DNA of 64,000 bases from Maridesulfovibrio sp. (lineage in GTDB: Bacteria; Desulfobacterota; Desulfovibrionia; Desulfovibrionales; Desulfovibrionaceae): positions 2,981,501 to 3,045,500 of the forward strand of contig NZ_OY762999.1 in the NCBI RefSeq assembly GCF_963666665.1, in the 5' to 3' direction. The number at the start of each line of letters is the position of its first letter. The first letter of the stretch is position 1. A program made the position numbers and the translations under genes. The notes beneath the pieces are model-generated. The model did not search any database and was not told where the DNA came from. It worked only from the letters and a program-made list of their open reading frames with translations. Below are positions 19,486 to 28,256 of the stretch, piece after piece.

Positions 19486-20505
19486 TCATATTCGCGGCAG
19501 GGATTCGGATTCCCAGCGGGTGAAACGTAATTGATCCTTATCCACACTGACTCTGGCCGTAATGCGCTCGACCTGCCTGCCCGGAACAAATCCGGCCAGA
19601 CAGGTCATGCTGAAATTCTTGGACTGCACAGCCAAAAACGGTTCAATATGAGTACTCTGAGAAGCCGCAGCCAAGGTACTCAGCGCCGCAGCCACCGAGG
19701 CAAAACCTTTCCAGCCCGTAAGGCGGTAGGCCAGCAGATTCTGGACCTGCCCTGTGGTGAACCCAACTGCATGAAGCACTTCCTTCCCGGCGGTGTTGAT
19801 ATTCACCTTACCCGATGAAAAACAGGTCAGATAGCCGGCAATACCTTCTGCACCGGAGGAGCCGTACAAAATATCCCGCGTCATTCCCTTTACCTGCAGC
19901 AATTCATCCAGACTGCGGATCGGCCCGTCGACCAAACCTTTAGCCATTGCCACGGACGGAGGGATACCTTTGCCATCCTTGCCATGTTTCTTGGTCCGGT
20001 ACAGGATAATGTTCGAGGCCAGCACGTTGGAAATATTAGGAAACCCCTGCAACTGTGACATGGTGGCGACATTGATGTTCAGACGCGACTCCTCATCAAT
20101 AAAGCCGTAGCTCAAAACTTCAGCATCCTTAGCGGCCTTGGAATCCTTGCCTGACTTTTTCTTTTTCGCAGCTCCCGGCTCAGGACGAATAATGGAATAA
20201 TATCCCGGCCCGAACTTGATATCCTTGTATAGAGTCTCCCCGGAAAACCACTTATCCGTGATGCTGTGCACGGGATCGCGGGCATGTTCCCTGATAATCC
20301 CCGCCGCCCTGTGAACACCGCCGCGCGCCAGATTGTAAGCCCTACGATCCTGACTGCTCCAGCTTTCCACTTTTGTCTCGCAGACAGCCTCATAAGAAAA
20401 CGAAGCAGCCATAATACCCAGAATGGCCATGACCCACAGCGTAACCACCAGAGCAAATCCCTGCTCTGCGGAAACATTCGTATGTCCGGTCACATTCTTA
20501 AGCAT
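19486..20505 (-). CDS. gspK: Type II secretion minor pseudopilin GspK
   Basis: A 339-residue protein with a prepilin-like N-terminus (GFALVVTLWVMAILGIMA) and the long globular domain typical of GspK (about 300 residues or more, helix-hairpin-helix-like repeats such as SRLNINVATMSQL and GKVNINTAGKEVL). GspK caps the pseudopilus tip together with GspI and GspJ. It lies 4 nt after gspJ. The residue before the cleavage point is Gly, as needed for prepilin peptidase. Confidence 0.9.
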   Translation of the reverse strand: MLKNVTGHTNVSAEQGFALVVTLWVMAILGIMAASFSYEAVCETKVESWSSQDRRAYNLARGGVHRAAGIIREHARDPVHSITDKWFSGETLYKDIKFGPGYYSIIRPEPGAAKKKKSGKDSKAAKDAEVLSYGFIDEESRLNINVATMSQLQGFPNISNVLASNIILYRTKKHGKDGKGIPPSVAMAKGLVDGPIRSLDELLQVKGMTRDILYGSSGAEGIAGYLTCFSSGKVNINTAGKEVLHAVGFTTGQVQNLLAYRLTGWKGFASVAAALSTLAAASQSTHIEPFLAVQSKNFSMTCLAGFVPGRQVERITARVSVDKDQLRFTRWESESLPRI

Positions 20506-20509
20506 TCTT

Positions 20510-21118
20510 TCAGCCTGCCTTCTGCTGCGGTGTTACTTCCAACAAAACCTGTGAACGAAAAACACTCCTTCGTGATGGCCCTTCCTTAAAATCCAAAACC
20601 ATTCCGATCATTCCCGGTCCGGTTACAGCCGTTATCCCCGCTCCTGCGGCACTTCCGCCATGCCCCCTTGCGGTAAGCTTGAATCGGGTTTCAACCACCC
20701 CGGAACAAAGCTCCATCTTTGAAATCGGCTTTCCTTTCTCCGGCTTGCCCTTCTTATCCTTGCGCTCTTCCCGCCAGAGAGTGCTTTCTTTGAGAACATA
20801 ACGGACCCAAATCCGGTTTCCTTTTTCATCCAGAACAGGGAACTGGCATTTACTATCCTGACAGCTGATATCAGAAGCCGAACAGAGCGGGTCCAGATTG
20901 CGGACATCCCTGCCGAGCATGCTGAACACATAAGCGGCTGAACGCATGGGTGAAAGTACGGCCTGAGCGCCCCTTTCCACCCTCGTAGCGGTGACGAAGA
21001 TCGAATAAACAGCAGTAAAGACAACCGAACCGATAGTAATCGCCACCAACAGTTCAAGAAGGGTAAACCCGCTTTGATCTGTAGCTGGTTCAGTAGTTGG
21101 TGATGTCCGCGTTATCAC
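20510..21118 (-). CDS. gspJ: Type II secretion minor pseudopilin GspJ
   Basis: About 202 residues from GTG 21118, chosen because GGAGGAACAG lies just upstream and the longer frame to 21199 runs through gspG. A prepilin signal (SGFTLLELLVAITIGSVVF) with Glu at +5 is followed by a globular domain with a Cys pair. GspJ forms the pseudopilus tip complex with GspI and GspK. It overlaps the 3' end of gspG by 29 nt, implying coupled translation. Confidence 0.88.
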   Translation of the reverse strand: MITRTSPTTEPATDQSGFTLLELLVAITIGSVVFTAVYSIFVTATRVERGAQAVLSPMRSAAYVFSMLGRDVRNLDPLCSASDISCQDSKCQFPVLDEKGNRIWVRYVLKESTLWREERKDKKGKPEKGKPISKMELCSGVVETRFKLTARGHGGSAAGAGITAVTGPGMIGMVLDFKEGPSRRSVFRSQVLLEVTPQQKAG

Positions 21119-21515
21119 CTGTTCCTCCGGGCTTGCCGTCCTTGCCGTAACTGAGCAGGTCAAAATCCGGGCTGTGCTTGCCGGGAGCGGTGTACACATA
21201 CGGATTATTCCACGGGTCCTTTGGAATGGTATTTTTACTCATGTACGGTCCATGCCAGTTCTCAGGGACTGGCGGAGTTGTGGGTTTTACCACCAAGGCA
21301 TTAAGTCCCTGCTGGGTCGTTGGGAAATTCCCTGTATCCAGCTGATAGCTTTGCAGGGCCATTGAAAAATCTTCGATCTGCGCCTTGGCCGCCGCAACCT
21401 TGGCTTCATCGGTCTTGCCGAAAAACCTTGGGGCCACGATAGCCGCCAGCACGCCGATAATCACGATAACCACCAGCATTTCAATAAGTGTGAAACCGCG
21501 TCTTCCTTTATGCAT
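21090..21515 (-). CDS. gspG: Type II secretion major pseudopilin GspG
   Basis: A 141-residue major pseudopilin with prepilin cleavage site RRGFTLIEMLVVIVIIGVL and the conserved C-terminal region (GPYMSKNTIPKDPWNNPYVY, then DFDLLSYGKDGKPGG) that binds calcium in this family. It polymerises into the pseudopilus that pushes substrates through GspD. ATG 21515 overlaps the stop of the preceding PDZ lipoprotein gene. Confidence 0.96.
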   Translation of the reverse strand: MHKGRRGFTLIEMLVVIVIIGVLAAIVAPRFFGKTDEAKVAAAKAQIEDFSMALQSYQLDTGNFPTTQQGLNALVVKPTTPPVPENWHGPYMSKNTIPKDPWNNPYVYTAPGKHSPDFDLLSYGKDGKPGGTGDNADITNY

Positions 21516-21997
21516 CAAGAAGCCCCCCCACTTGTAGTTTTGACCGCCTTGGAGACCGGGACGTCAACAGGCAGATGAATTCCAAGTTTAACGATCTTGC
21601 CGTTTCTGAACAGGGTCAGGGCGACATTACCGCCCGGACGCTTGCGCTGCATGATGAATGTTGAATCCCGCATACCCTGCACCGGAACACCGTCTATTTC
21701 CAAAAGAATATCTCCGGGCTGGACACCACCCTTTTGTGCAGGACTATCGGGTTTGCAATCCATTACCAGAAGGGCACGATCCTGATCCTTGCTGGTCTCT
21801 TCCTTCCCTTCCTCCTCAACAACGTGCATTTCCTTCTGCACAACCTTGAGCTTGAGGCCCATCAACGGACGGGGCATGGGCTGGTAACCGATATCGATAG
21901 GGTCCGCCTTGAGCTGACACCCAGCCAGAAACATGCCCAATAAAAATAAGAGCAGGATTCGGGAAAAATTCATTTGCAAACGTAGTGCTGATTTCAT
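21515..21997 (-). CDS. PDZ-domain lipoprotein within the type II secretion operon
   Basis: A 160-residue lipoprotein: a signal peptide with lipobox LAGC (Cys27), a charged linker with an acidic EEEGKEE run, and a PDZ domain (about 70-150; PGDILLEIDGVPVQGM). It sits between gspI and gspG, with stop-start overlaps on both sides, so it is translated as part of the secretion machine. This is a second PDZ besides the one in GspC. It might act as a pilotin-like or substrate-binding factor (inference); no pilotin is otherwise seen. Confidence 0.8.
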   Translation of the reverse strand: MKSALRLQMNFSRILLLFLLGMFLAGCQLKADPIDIGYQPMPRPLMGLKLKVVQKEMHVVEEEGKEETSKDQDRALLVMDCKPDSPAQKGGVQPGDILLEIDGVPVQGMRDSTFIMQRKRPGGNVALTLFRNGKIVKLGIHLPVDVPVSKAVKTTSGGAS

Positions 21998-22410
21998 TTT
22001 TTCTTGTCCTTGGTCTGGGTTTTACTCTGCGCAGGCAGGGTTTGCTCGACTTGTGCAGTTTCCAGAACATATTCATGTTCCCTGCCTTCGGTGAAGAAAA
22101 GTACTGTGATCCTAACCCGGCTCACACCGGAATAACCATCCTCTTTTTTGCTGACGATCTTCCATCTTCCGTGGGGCAGGGTTTCGCATTTACCGGATGT
22201 TGTTCCCGACTTGATATTTCCCTGATTAAGAAAAGAGGCCAGCCGCATTTCAGCTTCCAGACCGGCCCGCTCGTACCCTTCCACCTGCGACAGGGAAGCG
22301 GTTGCCTGTGAATAAACTCCGGCCACTGCAACCAGCCCGATGGACAGGATAGCCATGGCAACCATGACTTCCAGCAGGGAGAAACCGGAGTTACAGGATT
22401 TAGCGCACAT
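21994..22410 (-). CDS. gspI: Type II secretion minor pseudopilin GspI
   Basis: About 138 residues from ATG 22410, with a short leader and the prepilin site SGFSLLEVMVAMAILSIGL. The size and position (between gspH and gspG) match GspI, which nucleates the pseudopilus tip. A Cys-containing globular domain follows and the C-terminus is lysine-rich. It overlaps the gspH stop by 11 nt. A GspV/PulI label would be equivalent. Confidence 0.85.
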   Translation of the reverse strand: MCAKSCNSGFSLLEVMVAMAILSIGLVAVAGVYSQATASLSQVEGYERAGLEAEMRLASFLNQGNIKSGTTSGKCETLPHGRWKIVSKKEDGYSGVSRVRITVLFFTEGREHEYVLETAQVEQTLPAQSKTQTKDKKK

Positions 22411-22888
22411 ACACGCCCCCATCAGCTCCGGCGACAATCAATTGCAGGCTTTCCTGCTTCTCGGAAACCAGCTTGAAACGGGCCGGCGTCGCAGTTCCCC
22501 GTGGAAAAAAAATGATACGCATTTCATGCCCTGAAACAGATTTCCCCAGAAGTTCCATATCCTTCACAGCCACCCTTGCAGGCAGTGAGGTCAGGCTCAG
22601 TATCTCACCCTTGTCAGCGCTCAACAGCTTAAGGTTCTTTGTTTCTTTATTGATAACCAAGATATGCTGTTTACCGGTATCAGCAGCCCTGAAGCGGGCA
22701 GAGGTGGCTATAGCCCCGAGATCGGCAACAGCGGCACGCAGAGAATTGCCCGTAAGCTGACCACTTAGGCGCGGCAGAAGAACAGCCATTACTATGGACA
22801 TGATGACCATGACCACAATTAGCTCCAGCAGTGTAAACCCGTTTCGGACAGGTGCATGATTCAGATTTTTACGAGGCTGAAAATCCAT
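22400..22888 (-). CDS. gspH: Type II secretion minor pseudopilin GspH
   Basis: A 162-residue pseudopilin with prepilin motif NGFTLLELIVVMVIMSIVM and a GspH-type beta-rich globular domain (RIIFFPRGTATPARFKL is the usual final hairpin). It joins the pseudopilus below the tip complex. A GGGGAG ribosome binding site precedes the ATG. It is the first core gene of the operon, 14 nt after the DUF4177-like gene. Confidence 0.9.
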   Translation of the reverse strand: MDFQPRKNLNHAPVRNGFTLLELIVVMVIMSIVMAVLLPRLSGQLTGNSLRAAVADLGAIATSARFRAADTGKQHILVINKETKNLKLLSADKGEILSLTSLPARVAVKDMELLGKSVSGHEMRIIFFPRGTATPARFKLVSEKQESLQLIVAGADGGVYVR

Positions 22889-22902
22889 ACGAGCTCCCCG
22901 GT

Positions 22903-23292
22903 TTATTTGGAATCAGGAGCAAGTCTGCGTTTCAGGATATATCCGACATCAGGAGAATAAGTAACAAGTTCCCAGCCCTGCTGACCCAATGGAGCGAGGT
23001 TGGGCTTGTACGGATCGAATCCTGATTTTTCGAGGACATTGGGGACCAGAATTTTGTACTCCCACTTGGCATTGGCAAAGGCATCAAGCTTGGCCTCTAT
23101 TCGGGAAAGGTCATCATGCAAAGCCTGCAATGGAGCAAGCAGAACACTGACATTCTCACCACTGCCGGAAGCGGGTTCGGAGGACTGAGCAAAGCATGGC
23201 CCCACAGCTAAACACACCAAAAGAACAGTAAAGAATCCGATTCTATTAAGCGACACAACAAAGTAGGATCTTAATCTACGAATACAGCCCAC
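22903..23292 (-). CDS. Exported DUF4177-like small protein, first gene of the secretion operon
   Basis: About 129 residues from GTG 23292, chosen for the GGAGG box five bases upstream. A signal peptide (cut near PCFA-QS) precedes a coiled region (LQALHDDLSRIEAKLDAF) and a C-terminal half with WEYKILVP and LGQQGWELV, the pattern of the DUF4177 family. The function is unknown. It heads the minus-strand operon that continues into gspH, so it is a likely accessory factor or cargo of the secretion system. Confidence 0.7.
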   Translation of the reverse strand: MGCIRRLRSYFVVSLNRIGFFTVLLVCLAVGPCFAQSSEPASGSGENVSVLLAPLQALHDDLSRIEAKLDAFANAKWEYKILVPNVLEKSGFDPYKPNLAPLGQQGWELVTYSPDVGYILKRRLAPDSK

Positions 23293-23445
23293 TGCTACCT
23301 CCAATTTTGAGACTCCTTATACAACAATAAAATATTAAACATTTTTTGTCTACGGACATCTAAAATTAATGAACTACTTCACACAATAACACCTCTACTC
23401 CACAACAAGTCATATATTAGAAATGCTGAAAAGCACACCCACTCC

Positions 23446-23475
23446 TTGACACAATTAAACCTATATAGTTTTATA
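23446..23475 (+). promoter_or_regulatory. Candidate sigma70 promoter for the exported-protein genes
   Basis: TTGACA at 23446 and TTTATA at 23470 are spaced 18 nt apart, about 50 nt before the thaumatin-like gene. The -35 is perfect and the -10 is weaker. The AT-rich 232-nt stretch from 23293 to 23524 separates divergent transcripts and must also hold the promoter of the secretion operon, which I could not assign. Confidence 0.4.
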
Positions 23476-23524
23476 GTAGTGTTGTGTTTTTTTAGCCATA
23501 TCACTATCCGCATGAGGGGGAAGC

Positions 23525-25471
23525 ATGAAAAAAAGTGGGTTCAAAACAAGTAACATAATCTTAAACACTTGTATTTTTATCCTTTGTTGCATTCTCAGCA
23601 CATCCTGGGCCGACAGCAGCCAATATCTCTGCCAAGATTCTGGTGACAGCAGCTGCACCGGAATTACCATGGCCATAGGTCCATGCGGCAAACAAAACTG
23701 GATCAGCACGGTCACCTATTCCGTTGTAAACGGTAACTCTACTCAGGAAGTATTTTCTGTGGACAATAAAAACGCCACTGCGGGCTCTGTCACAAAATAC
23801 ATGAAACAAAACTTGCTTTGGAAGGTGGATGTGGAAAACGACCACTTTGACCAGAAACTGAGTACATATATCAAAATCACCCCCTCCGGCTGGGAGTTTG
23901 CACATGGATGCAACAAGACATCCCTAAATCCCGGCTGCGAGGCGGCCATGCTCTTCCCCAGTCCCGGAACGAACCTCAGTCCCGGCTGCCAGATGACCAA
24001 ATACACCCCGCCCAACCCGACTCCATCGGGCGGACAATGCGGCGACAACACCGCAACAACCACATGGCAAAAAAGGATCTCCATTTACAACAACTGCATG
24101 GATGACGCATATATCGTGCTTACTCCCCCCACAGCAGCGGACAAACAGCACTTCTACAACGCCAAGCTCTGGAACAAGACAGCAGAACTGGCCCAGATGG
24201 ATGAGATGTATGCCAACCCCCAAAACAAGACTTCAGCCCTGTTATTCCGTAAAAAAATCACCTTCGGTGAAAGCATGGATATCTCCGTGCCTGACGGCGG
24301 AATCGCCTCGGCAAACTTCGGAGTACTGCTCGGCTGCGAACAGCCCCCATCCGAAGGAGACTGGCCCGGAAGTTGTGTTATCGGCGGGATACCGGGAATG
24401 GCTAGCTCCGGCGTGGGAACCGTATTCGAATATTCAGCAGGTTGCACATACACCGGAGCGGACAGAAACAAATGTACAGTTAACCCCTCCGACGGCACAT
24501 GCATGGGCGCAACAGACTACTTTGACCTGAGCATGGTTTCCGGCTTCAACGTACCTATGTCCATGGAACTCACCGATAATGGAAACGACTGCAACTTCAC
24601 GGAAATGTCCGCCGTAGCAGACCTGTATGACTGCCCCAAGGAAGACCAGACTACTATCGCGGCCAACTCAACGCTGTACACCAACACACAACTCAACGCT
24701 GGAATCAGCCTTGTGGTATCAAATGATAAAAGCAGAGGACGTGCCGGATGCATGGCTCCGGAACAATGGCTCGAACCTCCGGGAGGCCAGGACCCATACA
24801 AAAATACTGATACTCAGGCGGCCAGTGCGGGGATAACCACAGACCCGCCCAATATATCAGACTGGTATGCCTGTAACGTCATGAAAGCACAGGGAGCAGA
24901 CAAGGACCCGGAAACCTGCCTCACTCCCGGATGCGGCGGCCCGCAATGCGCGGTCGGACCTCTTGGAACACCCGGAGTTTATGACATGGTTTCCCTCTCG
25001 AAGGGTAAGGGCAAGCCCTACACCAACTACGTTAAGTACCTGAAGGCAATCGGTTCGGATGCCTATGCATGGCAGTTCAACGATGACGCATCCACCGCTA
25101 TCTGCCAAAAGGCAGGAGCGACTGTAAAAGTGACTCTTTGCCCCGGCCCCCCTGAACAGCAGCCTTACAGAAATCAAACGTGGGCATTCTCCAACAATAA
25201 ATGCCTGCCGGATTCAAACACCGGATCCTACCCTACCCTGCTCGCCTGTATGCAGGCTAACTTTGATTACAGTTGCCAGAAGGAAGAGGTGAAAAAGCTG
25301 AATGCCAAGACAGGAGCAGCCACCACTGCCCAGCTTAACTACTGCAAGCCGGTACCCAAAGGGCAAGGCGTACCCTATGATGTCTGCATGAAGAACAATT
25401 CCCAATACTGCCAGCAGACAGGGAAGACACCGCCGAATACGCAACAAAAAACACCAAGCAAAACTCAATAG
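23525..25471 (+). CDS. Exported, Cys-rich thaumatin-like protein
   Basis: A 648-residue protein with an N-terminal signal peptide (about 1-30) and about 28 cysteines in the mature part. Two segments recall thaumatin/osmotin-family proteins: DLSMVSGFNVPMSMEL (about 334-349) and DAYAWQFNDDAST followed by VKVTLCPG (about 511-540), the counterpart of the plant YAYDD...CP ending. A GGGGG ribosome binding site precedes the ATG. The region between these motifs is longer than in plant proteins and the N-terminal 170 residues are unassigned. Family members bind or cut beta-1,3-glucans, but activity here is unproven. Divergent placement beside the type II secretion operon suggests a secreted substrate (inference). 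Confidence 0.7.
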   Translation: MKKSGFKTSNIILNTCIFILCCILSTSWADSSQYLCQDSGDSSCTGITMAIGPCGKQNWISTVTYSVVNGNSTQEVFSVDNKNATAGSVTKYMKQNLLWKVDVENDHFDQKLSTYIKITPSGWEFAHGCNKTSLNPGCEAAMLFPSPGTNLSPGCQMTKYTPPNPTPSGGQCGDNTATTTWQKRISIYNNCMDDAYIVLTPPTAADKQHFYNAKLWNKTAELAQMDEMYANPQNKTSALLFRKKITFGESMDISVPDGGIASANFGVLLGCEQPPSEGDWPGSCVIGGIPGMASSGVGTVFEYSAGCTYTGADRNKCTVNPSDGTCMGATDYFDLSMVSGFNVPMSMELTDNGNDCNFTEMSAVADLYDCPKEDQTTIAANSTLYTNTQLNAGISLVVSNDKSRGRAGCMAPEQWLEPPGGQDPYKNTDTQAASAGITTDPPNISDWYACNVMKAQGADKDPETCLTPGCGGPQCAVGPLGTPGVYDMVSLSKGKGKPYTNYVKYLKAIGSDAYAWQFNDDASTAICQKAGATVKVTLCPGPPEQQPYRNQTWAFSNNKCLPDSNTGSYPTLLACMQANFDYSCQKEEVKKLNAKTGAATTAQLNYCKPVPKGQGVPYDVCMKNNSQYCQQTGKTPPNTQQKTPSKTQ

Positions 25472-25561
25472 CTAAAACGGCGTGATTGATGGGAACATCT
25501 GGAGGGACTCATCAACCACGTTCATCTATTTTAGTAACCATTTTAAGGATAAGGAGTTTCT

Positions 25562-26923
25562 ATGCACGCTGGAAAAGCAAAAAGGATTTTACCTTCATTG
25601 CTGAACATCTGTTTTTTGATTGCCCTTATTCTCATGGGAGCAGGCCAATCTCTTTCCCAAGCAGCTGAAGCAATCTCGCCTGCCTTTGAAACCACCAGCC
25701 TAATTGAAGGAAAATGCGTCGGAAATTCAACAAATTGTGTAAGCTTCTTTGTCTCACCTGCTCAGAACTGCAAAACAGTATCAACGGTCGCAAATAAAAC
25801 ATTTTACGACAATATGACTACATCGTTCAGTATGTTGAAAGAAGATGGAAGCTTCGGCCCCACTTATCCTGTAACAACAGGCCCTAAGTTCGTTCATATG
25901 CTGAATGGGACAATCTGGAAGGTAAACACACTTAACCAGTCTTTTCCCGGATCACCGTATACGTGCATGATTAAAGTTGTCGGCGGAGAAAATGGCTGGG
26001 ATTATGCTCAAGACTGTTCTGTAAGTTCCACTTCAGAAAATTGCACCGGGTGCGCGCACATGTCCACTCCGGGACAAGTAGATAATAATTCAGGATTTGT
26101 AATGATCAACTCAGGCTGTGTTGAGGGCAACCCGGCAATAGCCAGCTACGGACATGCATACCTTTTGGACTACAAAAACGGTAACTTTTTATTCAGAGGA
26201 CCTCACCCTACAGTAATGAAGGATAACAAATGGGTATTTGACCAAAAGGGTTTGTTGGCCGCCTTAAAATCAAGATCCATGGCCCAATTGGGCAAGCCTC
26301 TGCCCGACTCTTATATTTTTGTTGATATCAGCCTGATTAACGACACTGGGGAAGGCCCCATGCTTAAAGCGGAATATACACATTTCAATGGGACATCTTC
26401 AAATCTTAAACCAGACTCCTTTCAACCTGCCACGGGAACCGTTCCCCTTTCCGGCACCAATTCCACCGGAAAATTTCTCTGGTGGCAGATGCTTACTGAG
26501 GGCAATGGCGGAGGCAACGCCAGCAAACTTCCGGGATTGGTTGATTACATCAGTACAACCATGAACAATAACAATAAAACTCCTTATGTAATCTATTTCC
26601 ATTGCAGTGCAGGCGAGGATAGAACGGGAGAAGTGGCTATATCCTACCTTATGAATAACAGGATGTCGGAAGATATTAATGCGGCCTATGTATACGGAAC
26701 AACTATTTTCACCGATCCGGCCAATAGTAAGCTGGGACGTACCACCCCCAAAAACCCTGTCAGTAGCTATTTCCAAGGAGTTAAATGGTATTGCAGTCAG
26801 AATTCAAGCTGGAGCTGCGATTTTTCGGATACAACTACCGTCCCCGGTGATCAAGGAACATGCCTGTATCCTTGGAGCAAGGACAAAGAACAAAACGCAT
26901 GCGTATGGGCCGGACAGAATTAA
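25562..26923 (+). CDS. Exported protein with tyrosine/dual-specificity phosphatase signature
   Basis: A 453-residue protein: a signal peptide (about 1-35), an N-terminal Cys-rich domain and a C-terminal domain carrying HCSAGEDRTGE with catalytic Cys348 and Arg354. This fits the HCX5R P-loop of protein tyrosine or phosphoinositide phosphatases. The following helix (VAISYLMNNRM) also fits the fold. The N-terminal portion shares small motifs with the preceding thaumatin-like protein (LWKV/IWKVN, Cys spacing), so the two may share a targeting domain. An AAGGAG site precedes the ATG and only 90 nt separate the two genes, so they are probably co-transcribed. The substrate is unknown. Confidence 0.72.
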   Translation: MHAGKAKRILPSLLNICFLIALILMGAGQSLSQAAEAISPAFETTSLIEGKCVGNSTNCVSFFVSPAQNCKTVSTVANKTFYDNMTTSFSMLKEDGSFGPTYPVTTGPKFVHMLNGTIWKVNTLNQSFPGSPYTCMIKVVGGENGWDYAQDCSVSSTSENCTGCAHMSTPGQVDNNSGFVMINSGCVEGNPAIASYGHAYLLDYKNGNFLFRGPHPTVMKDNKWVFDQKGLLAALKSRSMAQLGKPLPDSYIFVDISLINDTGEGPMLKAEYTHFNGTSSNLKPDSFQPATGTVPLSGTNSTGKFLWWQMLTEGNGGGNASKLPGLVDYISTTMNNNNKTPYVIYFHCSAGEDRTGEVAISYLMNNRMSEDINAAYVYGTTIFTDPANSKLGRTTPKNPVSSYFQGVKWYCSQNSSWSCDFSDTTTVPGDQGTCLYPWSKDKEQNACVWAGQN

Positions 26924-26949
26924 CGTAAAAACCATTTGCTGAAAAATAT

Positions 26950-26992
26950 CCGCGTTTTCCGGGGCCACCTGAAAAGGTCTAGGGAAACGCGG
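26950..26992 (+). terminator. Inverted repeat after the exported phosphatase gene
   Basis: CCGCGTTTTCC and GGGAAACGCGG pair (one G-T) across a 21-nt loop, 27 nt after the stop. No T-run follows directly, so it may be a weak terminator or an mRNA-stabilising hairpin. Nothing else is recognised between 26924 and 27127. Confidence 0.35.
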
Positions 26993-27127
26993 AGTTGCGT
27001 AGAGCGAATATGAATCAGTAATGACGCGAAAAAAACTTTTTTAGCACTCTCAAGACTTGCCCGTTATGCAACAACAGGATACGGAAGGCTGCATCCTTTG
27101 ACACCTATAACCTGTCTTACAGATTTC

Positions 27128-28174
27128 ATGACCGAATCCACTCCCAACCATCTCCCAGAACTGGCAGCTAAACTGAACAGCCCCATTATCATCGGCGGAA
27201 AAACCATTCCAAATCGATTGTGGCTGGCCCCTATGGCCGGACTGACACATAGTGCCTTCCGTCAGGTTCTGGCCCATTACGGCTCCTGCGGCTTGGCCTT
27301 TACGGAAATGTGCAGCGCCAAGGCTGTTCCTACAGAAAACCCCAGAGTTTCGTCGGTTTTCAAATGGCACGAATGGGAACTTCCCAGCCTTGTCTGTCAA
27401 TTGGTGGGGGCCACTCCGGAAGAACTGGTGATTGCAGCAAAACGCGTGGAACACGAAGGTTTCTTTGGTGTGGATATCAACATGGGATGCTCGGCACGGG
27501 GAATGATCAAGCGTAAGGCTGGTGCCGCCCTGCTCAAGACGCCCGAAAAGGCCGTTGCTATTGTGGAAGCAGTACGCAAGGCAGTGTCCATTCCAGTCTT
27601 TGTCAAATTCCGCACCGGCTGGTCCAAGGAAATTGAACCGGCTGTGGCCCTGGCTAAAAATTTTGAAGCGGCAGGCGCCGACTGTCTCGTCTTTCACCCG
27701 CGTGTTGCACCGGACAAACGCACCCGACCTCCTTTCATTGACCACATCCGTTTCATTAAAGAAGCGGTCTCCATTCCAGTCTTTGGCAACGGCAATGTGA
27801 CAACCCCTCAGCACTGTCAAGATATGCTGGAAAGAACAGGATGCGATGGCGTGTCCATAGGACGTATGGCTATGGCCCAGCCATGGCTCTTTGCCCAATG
27901 GACAACGGGTTTTACTCCCGACAAGGATATTTTTAAGGATTACATCATACGGCTTGCGACCGCCTTGGAACAGGATTTCGATCCTATCCGCGCAATTAAA
28001 CGGTTCCGTCTGCTCATGGCTTATTTTGCAGCCAATTTCCGCTTTGGACACAGCCTGCTGGCCACCTTTTCACGGGCAAAGACCATGGATGATGTCCGAC
28101 TGCTTGCCGAAGAATACATCAAACCGGATATGCAGTTAAGCCAGACTCCCAACATGAATTTATACAACCTCTAG
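27128..28174 (+). CDS. tRNA-dihydrouridine synthase family protein
   Basis: About 348 residues from ATG 27128; a TTG at 27098 is possible but lacks support. It is a TIM-barrel flavoenzyme that reduces uridine in tRNA with NADPH and FMN. The Dus signatures are visible: LAPMAGLTHSAFR at the start, VDINMGCSARGMIKRKAGAAL with the catalytic Cys, VFVKFRTGW and FGNGNV/GVSIGRMAMAQPW for FMN phosphate binding. The usual Pro after the catalytic Cys is Ser here. Which uridine is modified (DusA, DusB or DusC type) cannot be told; it is closest in feel to DusB. Confidence 0.88.
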   Translation: MTESTPNHLPELAAKLNSPIIIGGKTIPNRLWLAPMAGLTHSAFRQVLAHYGSCGLAFTEMCSAKAVPTENPRVSSVFKWHEWELPSLVCQLVGATPEELVIAAKRVEHEGFFGVDINMGCSARGMIKRKAGAALLKTPEKAVAIVEAVRKAVSIPVFVKFRTGWSKEIEPAVALAKNFEAAGADCLVFHPRVAPDKRTRPPFIDHIRFIKEAVSIPVFGNGNVTTPQHCQDMLERTGCDGVSIGRMAMAQPWLFAQWTTGFTPDKDIFKDYIIRLATALEQDFDPIRAIKRFRLLMAYFAANFRFGHSLLATFSRAKTMDDVRLLAEEYIKPDMQLSQTPNMNLYNL

Positions 28175-28201
28175 GCCAATAATCCTTAGTTAAAAGAAAT
28201 A

Positions 28202-28235
28202 AAAAAACCGCAATGTGTAAACACATTGCGGTTTT
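28202..28235. terminator. Bidirectional rho-independent terminator
   Basis: AAAAACCGCAATGTG, a TAAA loop and CACATTGCGGTTTTT form a perfect 15-bp stem flanked by A and T runs. It lies between the convergent dus and thioesterase genes and can stop transcription from both sides. Confidence 0.93.
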
Positions 28236-28256
28236 TATTCTCTTGAGCCCAAAAAA

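Noticed and set aside
27050..28051. Long open frame antisense to the dihydrouridine synthase (333 codons)
   Set aside because: It is wholly inside the clearly coding dus gene, has no family motif and its codon pattern follows the complementary strand.
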